Source: Bacteroidales bacterium (lineage in GTDB: Bacteria > Bacteroidota > Bacteroidia > Bacteroidales > VadinHA17). From it: DNA of 52,985 nt. Shown here piece by piece: positions 1 to 8,617 of this stretch; within the stretch, counting starts at the first letter, position 1; each line of letters opens with the position of its first letter. Position numbers and translations under genes: made by a program. Location of the stretch: the NCBI GenBank assembly GCA_025454755.1, contig JALONV010000022.1, positions 1 through 52,985 of the forward strand. The letters run 5' to 3'. The notes beneath the pieces are model-generated. The model saw only the letters and a program-made list of their open reading frames with translations, was not told where the DNA came from and made no database searches.

Positions 1-1
1 A

Positions 2-169
2 AAATGTTATTTTACATTTTTTGATATAGCTGCAAAAAATATAGTGTGGATATGTGAAACAACCGGAAGAATCAACGGTAACGGAACAACCCAGTGGTAT
101 GGATTTGCAATGGTAGAATGCACAAGGAATTATATCGACCAGGTTTATAAGAAGAACCTTAAGAAATAA
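2..169 (+). CDS. 3' end of an unknown protein (partial)
   Basis: An open frame enters from the left edge and ends at a TAA at 167-169, giving 55 C-terminal residues. The end is lysine-rich and the stretch contains the residues NGNGTTQWYGFAMVE. I do not recognise a family, and the start lies outside the window. It reads in the same direction as the membrane protein that starts 43 bases downstream, so the two could be co-transcribed, but nothing else supports a link. Confidence 0.5.
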   Translation, partial: KCYFTFFDIAAKNIVWICETTGRINGNGTTQWYGFAMVECTRNYIDQVYKKNLKK

Positions 170-212
170 TTTTTTAAGTGAATATCATATTTGGAAAGAA
201 ACAAGACTGAAA

Positions 213-758
213 ATGAAAGTCAGGGTTTTTAATAATATTAAATTTTTCTCTGGCATCTTTTTATTGATCCTCAATGCTGGCATATGGATTAATGGACTGT
301 TTATTAACAGGGAGAGAGGGATGGATATTATAATTGCTATTCCCCTTCTGGTAACCGGTGCCTTTCTGCTTCTTAAATGGTTTAGAAACACCGGGACACA
401 TTTAAAATCTCAGCGATGGAAGTTCATTCTAAATGTATATCTCATAAATTATGCTGTTTTGTATTTCATATATATGCTTGCAGATATAATATTTAGTGAT
501 GCAATCGATTTTCTGACAATGCCCGGAATCATGCTTCCACTGCTTCTGGGTTTATTTGTAATGGGATTCATTTTATCCTGGAAAAATGAGCATTATGCTG
601 GAATCTTCTTCCTTCTCTGGTATTTTTTAGCTCTGTTCAGTCAAATTGAATATGGTGAAATCAGAGACCGTGGGCCATATATATTGATAGGCATTACCAT
701 TTTCATACATGGAATCCTATATTTGGTTTATTATTACAGGATTAAAGAGGAAAAATAG
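213..758 (+). CDS. Small polytopic membrane protein, function unknown
   Basis: The 181-residue product is almost entirely hydrophobic, with about six predicted membrane spans (roughly residues 10-30, 38-56, 70-93, 104-122, 129-145 and 156-174) and short charged loops. The C-terminus is basic and acidic (RIKEEK) and probably cytoplasmic. The ATG at 213 fits the start of the first charged segment. It has no recognisable motif and converges with the reductase gene on the opposite strand. It resembles the many small uncharacterised multi-pass proteins of Bacteroidota; I assign no function. Confidence 0.7.
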   Translation: MKVRVFNNIKFFSGIFLLILNAGIWINGLFINRERGMDIIIAIPLLVTGAFLLLKWFRNTGTHLKSQRWKFILNVYLINYAVLYFIYMLADIIFSDAIDFLTMPGIMLPLLLGLFVMGFILSWKNEHYAGIFFLLWYFLALFSQIEYGEIRDRGPYILIGITIFIHGILYLVYYYRIKEEK

Positions 759-824
759 CCTGGCAGGGGCTTACCTGTATTGAACCTGTCATAAAAAGAG
801 AGAGTAGAATCGGGCTGAGTGAAG

Positions 825-1814
825 TTATGTTGAATTAATATGTTCTGCCATTTTTTTCAAGCCTTCAATATTTGATATTTCAGGATTATAATTTAAAGAT
901 CTGCGTGCTTTGCTTATATTAAACCAGTGCGAACGGGTCAGTTCACTCACCAGGAAACGGGTTAAAAATGGTTCCCCTGATCTGAAGAATATTTTATGTG
1001 TTGTCTCTGACAGAGCTGAGATTGCAAAAGCAAGCCAGGATGGAACTGACTTTCGTATTGGTCCATGACCTGAGAAATCAAGCATCGTATTGAGGAAATC
1101 CCATAGAAGGACAGGTTCTCCGTTGGTAATGAAATACGTCTTGCCGGATGCTTCGGAATTTTTGATGATAGCCTCTGCTGCATTTATATGAGCTGAAACT
1201 ACATTGTCTATATATGAAACATCAATAATATTCTTTCCATTCCCGATTCTTCGCAACCTGCCGTTTTTAGCCCGTGATAAAACTCTAGGAAACAAATGGT
1301 TATCACCCGGACCGTATACTATATGAGGTCTTAAAGCAATTGTTCTAAAATCAGGTGAATTGACTTGCAGGATTAACTTTTCTGCCAAGGCTTTGGTTGC
1401 CGTATAATGTGAAACGGGCTTCACCGGGTAAGGAAGTGATTCATCAGATCCTTCAATTTTTTTACCATCAAAAACCACGCTTGCCGAACTGGTATATATC
1501 AGATATTTAATATTATTCATTTTACAGGCATGAATAATATTCCCGGTACCTTTAACATTTGTTTTGTAATAATCAATGTAATTACCCGAGATCCCGGCTT
1601 TTGCCGCAACATGAAAAACTATATCCATTCCCATGCATGCCTTTTGAACTGAATCGGGGTCCGACAAGTCTCCTGTTTTTATATTAACCCCGATATCTCT
1701 GAGAGCCGGGTAATCATTCCTCGAGAAGCTTGTAACTACGAAACCTCTTTTAACCAGTTCATGCACAAGGGCTGAACCTATAAAACCACCTCCGCCGGTA
1801 ACAAAAGCATTCAT
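825..1814 (-). CDS. oleD: OleD-like NAD(P)-dependent 3-hydroxy/3-oxo acid reductase (extended SDR)
   Basis: The 329-residue protein is an extended short-chain dehydrogenase of the 3-beta-HSD/epimerase type. The dinucleotide-binding motif TGGGGFIG lies at residues 6-13, a conserved SS pair near 109-110, and the catalytic YxxxK at Y137/K141 (YTATK). In the ole pathway OleD reduces the 2-alkyl-3-oxo acid made by OleA to the 2-alkyl-3-hydroxy acid used by OleC. Its ATG overlaps the stop of the upstream ligase gene by four bases (ATGA), so translation is probably coupled. It is the last gene of the cluster. The specific role comes from context; the fold alone would also fit a sugar epimerase or sterol dehydrogenase. 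Confidence 0.8.
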   Translation of the reverse strand: MNAFVTGGGGFIGSALVHELVKRGFVVTSFSRNDYPALRDIGVNIKTGDLSDPDSVQKACMGMDIVFHVAAKAGISGNYIDYYKTNVKGTGNIIHACKMNNIKYLIYTSSASVVFDGKKIEGSDESLPYPVKPVSHYTATKALAEKLILQVNSPDFRTIALRPHIVYGPGDNHLFPRVLSRAKNGRLRRIGNGKNIIDVSYIDNVVSAHINAAEAIIKNSEASGKTYFITNGEPVLLWDFLNTMLDFSGHGPIRKSVPSWLAFAISALSETTHKIFFRSGEPFLTRFLVSELTRSHWFNISKARRSLNYNPEISNIEGLKKMAEHINST

Positions 1815-3460
1815 TTTATTTTTTTTGAAGCCCAGAGAGCAAGTTTCTCCCGGAATATCTTTGCATTATGCCGGGGATCAACAGGAAATTCTTTCTTAAA
1901 TAAGATATCATTTATATTTTTTGTGATGTTACACATTTTCCCCAGCTCCTTCAGTTCATCCATAATTTTGGGATTTGCTTTGATCCCATTTAATAACTGG
2001 ATGCATATTACGGGTTTTTTAAATCCTGTGTCATTAATGTTAATCCCGACAAGAGCTGATCTGGATACAAGCGGATGCCGATTAAAAACGGCTTCGCACG
2101 GAATGGTAAAAAGAGTTCCTTTATGAGTTATTACCCTGTGCGATTTTCGTCCGTAAAACCAAATCTTTCCTGAAGAATCGATTTTTCCCAGGTCTCCCAT
2201 ACGATGCCAGATTTTATGAGTAGAAAGATCCTGAATTTTGGACAACCTGTCGGCATCGGGTTTTCTATAATAGCCTTTTGATACCCATGGTCCACTAACT
2301 ACAATTTCCCCGACTTCATTTACATCCATCAGTTTTGCGTCCCCCCACGATTCAATATGTTTATCAGTTATTTCAATGATTTTTACATCCAATGGTTCAA
2401 TAGGTCTTCCTATGCAGATTACATTCTCATATTCATGATTTTCTGAGTAGATTTTTAGCAGTTCAGAAGCAGTCACATCAGTAACGGGCAGCGCTTCGGT
2501 AGCTCCATAAGGAGTATGAATAACTGCATCATCGGGAACCAGTCTGCTGAAAGATTCCAGGATATGACCGGGAACTGCGGCTCCTGCTGAAATTATATTC
2601 ATCAGGGTAGGCAGTTTTATGTTTCTCGGTTGACAATATGAAGAAAGTTTATTCAGGATCATCGGAGACCCAAACATCTGTGTGCATCCAAAATCATATA
2701 TGTTCCTGATGACTTTTTCCGGATCCATTTTTGCCGGGTGCATCATATCCATGTCTGCAATAACGGAAGAGTTGCCATGGCATATTGCAAACAGCCCAAG
2801 AAGAGGGAAGGTGCAAAGATCGGTTACATTTGACCCGATTTTGAACCGGGATCTTGTTACCTCAATTTGATTTTTAAGCATGCCAGCCGTATAAATAGCT
2901 CCTTTTGCCGGACCAGTACTGCCGCTGGTGAAGAAAATGACAGCCATATCTTGAGGATTACCTGAATAAGAAGGGAATGGTCTGTTGTTATCAATTCTCA
3001 GGCTATTTAGTCTTTTTGTTCCTTTCAGACTGACCATTCCAGTTGTTATTTTGATTTTTACTGTTTTAAAGGCATGCGGGAATAATAAAAAAAACAAATG
3101 AGCTTTGGGGATGCCTATAAAAGCTTCGGCTTCCAGGTCGGCCAGAACAGTTAACATTGCTTTGATTCCCATTCCGGGATCTATCATAACCGGTACGGCC
3201 CCGATCCTGAGCAATGAAAATATCAGTACAAAAAAGTTAGTTCCTGCCGGTACCAAAACAAGAGTTCTTGTACCTGCCTTAAGGCCTGCCTGGCTGAGTC
3301 CAAATGAAAGAGCATTAACTTTATTTTCAAGTTCTTTATATGTAATTTTTTCAGGGGAAAGAATAGCAGGCTTATCAGGGGATTTTTCAGCATTCAGCTT
3401 AAGATAGTCTGAAATATTGTTGATTTCAGAAGCATTTATATGTTGATCAGATGTCAGCAT
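1811..3460 (-). CDS. oleC: OleC-like AMP-dependent ligase (beta-lactone synthetase type)
   Basis: The 549-residue protein is a member of the ANL adenylate-forming superfamily. The P-loop TSGSTGPAKG lies at residues 178-187, the A5-type motif YGATEALPV at 318-326, and the A7/A8 region (RMGDLGKID, then YGRKSHRVI) lies in the C-terminal third. The tail holds a PVDPRHNAKI segment with the C-terminal-domain lysine. The YGATEALP and RHNAKIFREK signatures are what I associate with OleC rather than with ordinary acyl-CoA ligases. OleC activates a 2-alkyl-3-hydroxy acid with ATP and closes it to a beta-lactone. It sits 11 bases after the second ketosynthase and overlaps oleD by four bases. I infer that it makes a beta-lactone here, either as an end product or as an olefin precursor. 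Confidence 0.85.
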   Translation of the reverse strand: MLTSDQHINASEINNISDYLKLNAEKSPDKPAILSPEKITYKELENKVNALSFGLSQAGLKAGTRTLVLVPAGTNFFVLIFSLLRIGAVPVMIDPGMGIKAMLTVLADLEAEAFIGIPKAHLFFLLFPHAFKTVKIKITTGMVSLKGTKRLNSLRIDNNRPFPSYSGNPQDMAVIFFTSGSTGPAKGAIYTAGMLKNQIEVTRSRFKIGSNVTDLCTFPLLGLFAICHGNSSVIADMDMMHPAKMDPEKVIRNIYDFGCTQMFGSPMILNKLSSYCQPRNIKLPTLMNIISAGAAVPGHILESFSRLVPDDAVIHTPYGATEALPVTDVTASELLKIYSENHEYENVICIGRPIEPLDVKIIEITDKHIESWGDAKLMDVNEVGEIVVSGPWVSKGYYRKPDADRLSKIQDLSTHKIWHRMGDLGKIDSSGKIWFYGRKSHRVITHKGTLFTIPCEAVFNRHPLVSRSALVGININDTGFKKPVICIQLLNGIKANPKIMDELKELGKMCNITKNINDILFKKEFPVDPRHNAKIFREKLALWASKKIK

Positions 3461-3471
3461 GTCATTATATC

Positions 3472-4380
3472 TTAATTTCTGTAAAGCGCCACAGAGACTT
3501 TTATTCCTGAGCCGATTGTGAGAAAAATTATATTCTTTGCACTTTTGAAACGATCATCATCCCAGGCTTTTTTCAGCGCAAATGCCGGCCCGGCTGTATG
3601 GAATGTTTTTTCTCCGTTTTGTGAAATTTCGACAAAATTTTCATTCATTCCAAGACGGGCTTTTAACCTTCCTGTAAATTTCAAAGGACTTTGGGATCCT
3701 ATTAATAGGTCAATTTCTTTCAGCAATATTCCTGACTCATCAAGAAATTTATACAATGATTTAACCGCTAATTCGACACATAAATCTGGATATGATTCCC
3801 GCTGGGAGACATTAAGAATGTTTTGGCCTCTTTTTTTCCAGGTTGGAATGCTGTAAAAAGTCCTGCTGACCAGTTCTTCGCTGTATTCAGGATATGTATA
3901 TGTTCTGAACAGCGAAAATCCCCTGGAGCCTTCTGTTAAAGAAAGTATTATGGCGGCAGCAGATGCATTGAAGTTAAATGATTTCGACAAACCATGAAAG
4001 GGTTCAGAATCGCCGGCAACTGTCATTCCAAAAGATATTTCTTTATTCACTAATGATCTGTGAACAATTTCTATTCCTGTAAGCAAACCACATCCACCAT
4101 TATTTATGTCAAATGAAAAAGTGTTTTGAGTTTTGGTTGAATCGTCAAAAGCAGTTCTGCCGGAAGAGATTTTCTCCTGGATAAGAGCTGCGATTGAAGG
4201 CTCTCCTGTGTTCTTATGGCGGTATATTCCAGTATAGATCAAAAGGCCGAGGCCACACATATCAACTCCGGATTTTATCAGACAGTGCCGGGCTGCGCGA
4301 ACGGATAAATTGATTGAATTTCCAAGGTAAAAACTGAAATGCGGTCTGGCGACGGTGACCATATCAATTAAGCTTCCCAT
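3472..4380 (-). CDS. Degenerate ketosynthase III, probable non-catalytic partner of the OleA-like enzyme
   Basis: About 302 residues from the ATG at 4380; an in-frame TTG at 4392 is a weaker start. The thiolase fold and the motif spacing match the neighbouring OleA-like protein, but all three catalytic residues are lost. At the nucleophile position the partner has DISNACAG and this protein has DINNGGCG, putting Gly96 where Cys belongs. The His position reads IGSQ (Ser229), and the Asn position reads NGEK (Glu257). The glutamate of the EPS motif (Glu60), equivalent to the general base Glu117 of OleA, is kept. This is the pattern of a chain-length-factor-like subunit, as described for the LstA/LstB pair of lipstatin biosynthesis. 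The gene overlaps the catalytic ketosynthase gene by 17 bases, as expected for a heterodimer. Confidence 0.75.
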   Translation of the reverse strand: MGSLIDMVTVARPHFSFYLGNSINLSVRAARHCLIKSGVDMCGLGLLIYTGIYRHKNTGEPSIAALIQEKISSGRTAFDDSTKTQNTFSFDINNGGCGLLTGIEIVHRSLVNKEISFGMTVAGDSEPFHGLSKSFNFNASAAAIILSLTEGSRGFSLFRTYTYPEYSEELVSRTFYSIPTWKKRGQNILNVSQRESYPDLCVELAVKSLYKFLDESGILLKEIDLLIGSQSPLKFTGRLKARLGMNENFVEISQNGEKTFHTAGPAFALKKAWDDDRFKSAKNIIFLTIGSGIKVSVALYRN

Positions 4381-5419
4381 AGCGGTATACAATATCGTTC
4401 ATTTTGAAGATTACCACACCAATGATCAGTCCGGATGCAAAACAGAGCAGCATGACATTATCATCTTTACTGAATTGTTTTTCTTTCAGATATTTGTACA
4501 TAGCCAGGAAATGTGTGGTTGAAGCAGTATTCCCTGTATCTTTTAATGTAATTGCTATATGCCCGGGCTTCTCCCCGAAACATTCCAGATAATGATTAGC
4601 TCCGGAAAGGATAGAGCTTCTCGATGTTTGATGAGGAATCAGCCATTTAATATTATTCAGTGACATTTTACTGTTGCTAAGTGCCTGCTGTAATATAGGA
4701 ACAGACTCAGTTATTGCAGCCTGATGGATCTTTTTTGCCCTGGTTTTCATTTTTCCTCCGGGAGCGTTCCGGTTTTGCATTCCGGTGCACAGATTGCTGT
4801 ATTTGCTAAGTGTTATAAAACCTGATACAGTGAGGCCATTATTCTCTTCATCAGTTCTTTCAATTATTGCTGCCGCTCCGCAGTCACCAAGCGTTAGAGA
4901 AGATAATTCCGAGCTTAAGGATGTTTTAATATTTTTTAATGCATGATCACTTATGTTTGAAATGTATTCCCCGCTCACTATCATACAGGTTTTAATAATA
5001 CCCTGTCTGATAAATTTCTCAGCTAAATATACACCGGTAAGCATTCCTGCACATGCATTGGAAATATCAAATGTCATTGCATTATCAGCTCCGATAGCTT
5101 TCATTATTAAAATTGAAAAGGAAGGTTCGTAAAGATGTGATAATCCATCTTTATATTTTGTAATTGAGCAATTAATGATCATATCGAGTTCATCAGCCCG
5201 GTATTTTGAATATGAGAGACAATCATTCGCCGCATCCACTGCCAGGGAAAATGAATCTTCACCGGGAGAACATACCTTCTTTTCAAATATCCCTGTCAGC
5301 AATCCAAACTTTCTGACGCACGGAGTTTTAAATCTCTCCAGCAATTCCTTGGTAGTTAATGTTTTTGAAGGGAATTTCACTCCTATACTTTCAATCTGGC
5401 ATTTCCAGTTCATATACAT
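4364..5419 (-). CDS. oleA: OleA-like acyl-CoA condensing enzyme (ketosynthase III/thiolase fold)
   Basis: The 351-residue protein carries the full KAS III triad: Cys123 in DISNACAG, His263 in IPHQTS and Asn297 in DTGNTAS. Glu98 in YEPS corresponds to OleA Glu117, which removes the alpha proton during the non-decarboxylative Claisen condensation. OleA joins two fatty acyl-CoAs head to head into a 2-alkyl-3-oxo acid. It starts seven bases after the alpha/beta hydrolase gene and overlaps the degenerate ketosynthase gene. ATG codons at residues 1 and 3 are both possible starts. A FabH-type role is less likely given the clustering with OleC and OleD homologues. Confidence 0.8.
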   Translation of the reverse strand: MYMNWKCQIESIGVKFPSKTLTTKELLERFKTPCVRKFGLLTGIFEKKVCSPGEDSFSLAVDAANDCLSYSKYRADELDMIINCSITKYKDGLSHLYEPSFSILIMKAIGADNAMTFDISNACAGMLTGVYLAEKFIRQGIIKTCMIVSGEYISNISDHALKNIKTSLSSELSSLTLGDCGAAAIIERTDEENNGLTVSGFITLSKYSNLCTGMQNRNAPGGKMKTRAKKIHQAAITESVPILQQALSNSKMSLNNIKWLIPHQTSRSSILSGANHYLECFGEKPGHIAITLKDTGNTASTTHFLAMYKYLKEKQFSKDDNVMLLCFASGLIIGVVIFKMNDIVYRYGKLN

Positions 5420-5426
5420 CCATGGA

Positions 5427-6335
5427 TTAACTTAATAATTCGATCTCTGCTTTGATCCTGAACCTGATTATAATATCAGCAAGTTCCGCGCTTCTGTCTT
5501 CCTGGATAAAGTGACCTGCCTCAAGCCTAACATGATCCTGTCCGATTGCTCCGGGGATCCTCTTCTGTAGATATTCATCACCGCCGTATGTTATCGGATC
5601 ATTACTGCTGAAGACAGTCAGAAAAGGTTTCTTCCATTCATTAAGCGATTTATATGCAGTTTTGTTTGCTGCTGATTCAGGATCATTTGCAGAAACCGGT
5701 ACCAGATGGGGGAGAGCACGAATTGCGACTTTATATTTTGATGAAGGGAAAGGTGCACGGTATGCTTTTCTCTCTTCTTTATCCAGTTTGCGCAATGTTC
5801 CCACCTCAAGAATACGATCGACAGGAATATTTGGGCTGTATTTTGCAAAGTACTTCCATAATTTAAAAGTAGAATGAATTTTTTGTTCACCTGTCGGCAG
5901 CATACCGTTGCTGACTATTATTCCCGTAAACAGATCCGGGTGTAGTGCGGCAATTCTTAGTCCGATCAAAGATCCCCAGTCATGGCAGAAAAGGATTATC
6001 TCTTTAAGATTTAATTGGAAAATGAAATTTGTGATCCAATCAATATGTGACTGGTAAGTATGTGATTTTATGCACTGGGGTTTATCTGATTTCCCGAAGC
6101 CAATTAAATCAGGAGCAACAACCCGGCAGCCGTTTTCTGAGATTTTCCTGATAATGTGCCTGTACAGATATGACCATGCCGGAACACCATGAAGCAACAA
6201 AACAGGTTTATCATTATCAGGACCTTCATCCACATAATGCATTTGAAGATCATTGATCCTTAAGAAATGAGATTCAAAGGGGTATTCTTTCAGACCATTA
6301 AATCGAGATTCCGGTGTCTGAAGTATCATATCCAT
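5427..6335 (-). CDS. Alpha/beta hydrolase of the haloalkane dehalogenase family, OleB-like by context
   Basis: The 302-residue hydrolase has an Asp nucleophile (Asp119 in FCHDWGS), a probable acid Asp246 (SSNDP) and a His base, His275 (EAGHFIQE). The oxyanion region reads HGVPAWSYLYR. This is the haloalkane dehalogenase layout. The late acid position and APDLIGFGKSDKP resemble subfamily I dehalogenases, whereas typical OleB proteins carry an HGNP-type oxyanion motif. OleB decarboxylates the beta-lactone to a cis-olefin. As first gene of the cluster, seven bases before the OleA-like gene, it most likely acts on the cluster product. It could instead open the lactone without decarboxylation, or be a true dehalogenase. 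Confidence 0.7.
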   Translation of the reverse strand: MDMILQTPESRFNGLKEYPFESHFLRINDLQMHYVDEGPDNDKPVLLLHGVPAWSYLYRHIIRKISENGCRVVAPDLIGFGKSDKPQCIKSHTYQSHIDWITNFIFQLNLKEIILFCHDWGSLIGLRIAALHPDLFTGIIVSNGMLPTGEQKIHSTFKLWKYFAKYSPNIPVDRILEVGTLRKLDKEERKAYRAPFPSSKYKVAIRALPHLVPVSANDPESAANKTAYKSLNEWKKPFLTVFSSNDPITYGGDEYLQKRIPGAIGQDHVRLEAGHFIQEDRSAELADIIIRFRIKAEIELLS

Positions 6336-6366
6336 TAATCCTGCATTTTATTTATGTTGCAACAGT

Positions 6367-6864
6367 TTAATCGTTCTCTTTTGTAAATGTAAACCCTGCC
6401 ATGGGGAAATAATTTACTCCCTGAGTATAGCGCAGATCTCCTTCTATTCTACCATTTGCAGGACCGGGACTAAGCCATAGTTCTACCTCTTTTAAAGGTA
6501 GAGGGTCTTTATCGAAAATCTTTCCGATCTTACCACACTCAATAGTAAAAGACAAACCCGACATCTTAACCGGCAGGAGCCAGTTTGTTTTTAACTTACC
6601 TTTTTCGAATTTTGCAGATCCAATAGAACCTTCTACAGACTTATCATCATTAATTTTCAGTATGACGATTGCTGAATCTGAAGTAAACTGGAACCCTGTC
6701 TTTTTATCTTTGACACGGACAGTTATCATACTTTTATCTGACTTCCATTCGCCGATCAGATCCTGAGGTATACTCTTCTGACCACATGATTGAATCATAA
6801 ATGCAGCCAGAATTAAATATAACGGCAGCAAAGTTGTACGAATAAATCTTGTCTTTGTATTCAT
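6367..6864 (-). CDS. Exported lipoprotein, function unknown
   Basis: From the ATG at 6864 the product has about 165 residues. A basic N-terminus (MNTKTRFIRTT) is followed by a hydrophobic segment and Cys in IQSCGQKS, which reads as a lipoprotein signal peptide. A longer frame begins at 6903 but would bury this signal. The mature part is beta-rich, with GEWKSDKSMITVRV near the start, reminiscent of small lipocalin-like or calycin-like Bacteroidota lipoproteins; I cannot assign a family. It lies 31 bases upstream of the hydrolase gene on the same strand and could belong to its transcript. Confidence 0.65.
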   Translation of the reverse strand: MNTKTRFIRTTLLPLYLILAAFMIQSCGQKSIPQDLIGEWKSDKSMITVRVKDKKTGFQFTSDSAIVILKINDDKSVEGSIGSAKFEKGKLKTNWLLPVKMSGLSFTIECGKIGKIFDKDPLPLKEVELWLSPGPANGRIEGDLRYTQGVNYFPMAGFTFTKEND

Positions 6865-6987
6865 ATTATTATGATTTAAAGTTAAATATACACTTACTTG
6901 CACACTCCGGGTCGTTATTCTTTTGTAAATTAGTTGTATAGTATTTTACAATGATTCAACAATTAATTTCTAAGTAATAGTCATATT

Positions 6988-7923
6988 TTGCAGCAGGAAG
7001 ACCAAATATTGTTCAGCCTTCTTAAAAAAGAGATAGCGCAAACCATGATACAATCTTATCCCGGTACAGATCCTGATATATCAACCTGGAAAGGACAGGA
7101 AATAATTGAATTCCAGGAGGAGTTGAAGAAGAAAGTCAAAGGCCAGCTGAGTGAAAAGTGGTTCTACACGCACATGAAAGCCTCAAATCCGAAATTGCCA
7201 AGGATCGATGTGCTGAATTTGCTGAGCCGGTATTCAGGTAACATCGACTGGCAGGATTTCAGGCATAAGAACATCAGCCAAATCACAATTGCAGGGAAAT
7301 CACTTAAGCCTTTAAATATTCTGATCAGGATCCCTTTATTGTTCATTGCTGTCATGACCGTGATATTAATTATTTTAAAATTGATTAATACTCAAAACTA
7401 TAAGTTCGCTTTCATTGATTCTGATACCGGGGAACCGATAATCAGAAATGATATAAAGGCAGCCTTGCTCATGGAAGACGAGTCCCCGACGAATTATTTG
7501 TCAGACGAAAATGGGAGCATAATTATAAGGACAAATAAAAGCCGGGTGAATTTCGTTGTGAAAGCTCCATATTATATCACTGATACCGTTAAAAAAATCC
7601 TCAGGAAATTCAGGAATAATGAAATAATCAGCTTAAGGCCTGATTATTATGCACTTATGATAAGCTACTTTTCACAGAGTGATGTAAGTTCATGGGAAAA
7701 AAGAAGGGAACAACTTGAAAGGATACTCAGTGAAGAAGCAATAATATACCAGTTTCCCGATAAGAATGCCGGGAACAGCATGGCCCTTTTCAACAAGCAG
7801 GAGTTTATTGATAAGATTACCATGCCCTCATCAGGCCTTCGTCAAATAGAGATATTGGATTGCCGTTACATTGATGGAAAAATTGCGATCCTCCGCTTTA
7901 GGATAAATAGAGAAATGGAATGA
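6988..7923 (+). CDS. Unknown single-span membrane protein with a periplasmic regulatory-like segment
   Basis: The 311-residue frame begins with a TTG at 6988; the first in-frame ATG is about 20 codons later at 7045. The N-terminal 110 residues are charged and presumably cytoplasmic. One membrane helix follows (about residues 112-134, IPLLFIAVMTVILIILKLI). After it comes a segment starting FAFIDSDTGEPI, which looks like a carboxypeptidase-regulatory-like beta fold, and then a mixed C-terminal domain. The gene overlaps the next gene by four bases (ATGA), so the two probably form an operon. I recognise no catalytic motif. The layout is that of a transmembrane anchor or anti-sigma-like protein, but this is a guess. 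Confidence 0.6.
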   Translation: MQQEDQILFSLLKKEIAQTMIQSYPGTDPDISTWKGQEIIEFQEELKKKVKGQLSEKWFYTHMKASNPKLPRIDVLNLLSRYSGNIDWQDFRHKNISQITIAGKSLKPLNILIRIPLLFIAVMTVILIILKLINTQNYKFAFIDSDTGEPIIRNDIKAALLMEDESPTNYLSDENGSIIIRTNKSRVNFVVKAPYYITDTVKKILRKFRNNEIISLRPDYYALMISYFSQSDVSSWEKRREQLERILSEEAIIYQFPDKNAGNSMALFNKQEFIDKITMPSSGLRQIEILDCRYIDGKIAILRFRINREME

Positions 7924-8558
7924 AATGGTTAAAATACATATGGATCCTCCTACTGATTTACCTTGTTTGCGCTGCAAGGACATGCAACGAGGATGAAGAG
8001 GCTGCTGCCACCAGGGAAGAGCAGCAGGTGGAAAGATTAATAGAGAGTATTGAAATGGCTTTTACAACTGAGACTCTTACTGATTCCATACTGAGGGCAT
8101 ATGAAACAACGGCAAGGGATAAACTTTATGATTTTGCCGATTACCTGAAAATAGCCTCAGATACTTCACTCGATTTGAAATTCAGGAAGCAGGCAGCAGA
8201 ATCTATACGAAATCTGTTTATTCCGGGTCAAATCAAATTATTAAACTGGAGCAAATATTATCATGCGAAAGGGCAGAATAGTCTGGATCTTCTAATTGAG
8301 CAGAGCCTTTCTGGAGGAATTTCCGGCTGGATTCAACCTTCGCAAATAAAGATCAAGTATCCTTTTAACATGTTAAATGACTCTATATATAAGGGAGGAA
8401 TTTCATTTAATCCGGTTTATTTTCCTGTTAAACAAATCAAGGAATCCGAAAAAGGATCTGCAGAATTTAATATTGATGTTTTTCTGATTAGGGAGAATAA
8501 ATCTTTTGGGGACAAAAAGCTCAGGATTTGGGAGGTTTATTTTGGCAATTTAGAATAG
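7920..8558 (+). CDS. Exported (lipo)protein, function unknown
   Basis: The 212-residue product begins with a short basic and hydrophobic segment (MKWLKYIWILLLIYLVCAARTC) typical of a signal peptide; Cys17 or Cys22 could be lipidated. The next stretch is acidic (NEDEEAAATREEQQ), common just after a lipoprotein cysteine. The rest is helical, then beta-rich, with no known motif. Its ATG overlaps the stop of the upstream membrane protein gene, so the two probably act together at the cell envelope. Confidence 0.6.
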   Translation: MKWLKYIWILLLIYLVCAARTCNEDEEAAATREEQQVERLIESIEMAFTTETLTDSILRAYETTARDKLYDFADYLKIASDTSLDLKFRKQAAESIRNLFIPGQIKLLNWSKYYHAKGQNSLDLLIEQSLSGGISGWIQPSQIKIKYPFNMLNDSIYKGGISFNPVYFPVKQIKESEKGSAEFNIDVFLIRENKSFGDKKLRIWEVYFGNLE

Positions 8559-8617
8559 GAATATTATGAGGGTGTTTGTAAAATTAATGGTGAATATTTT
8601 GCATTTATGTCATATGA

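Noticed and set aside
4364-5419. Fatty-acid initiation enzyme FabH
   Set aside because: The triad is compatible, but the OleA-type glutamate in YEPS, the paired degenerate ketosynthase and the OleC/OleD neighbours favour acyl-CoA head-to-head condensation.
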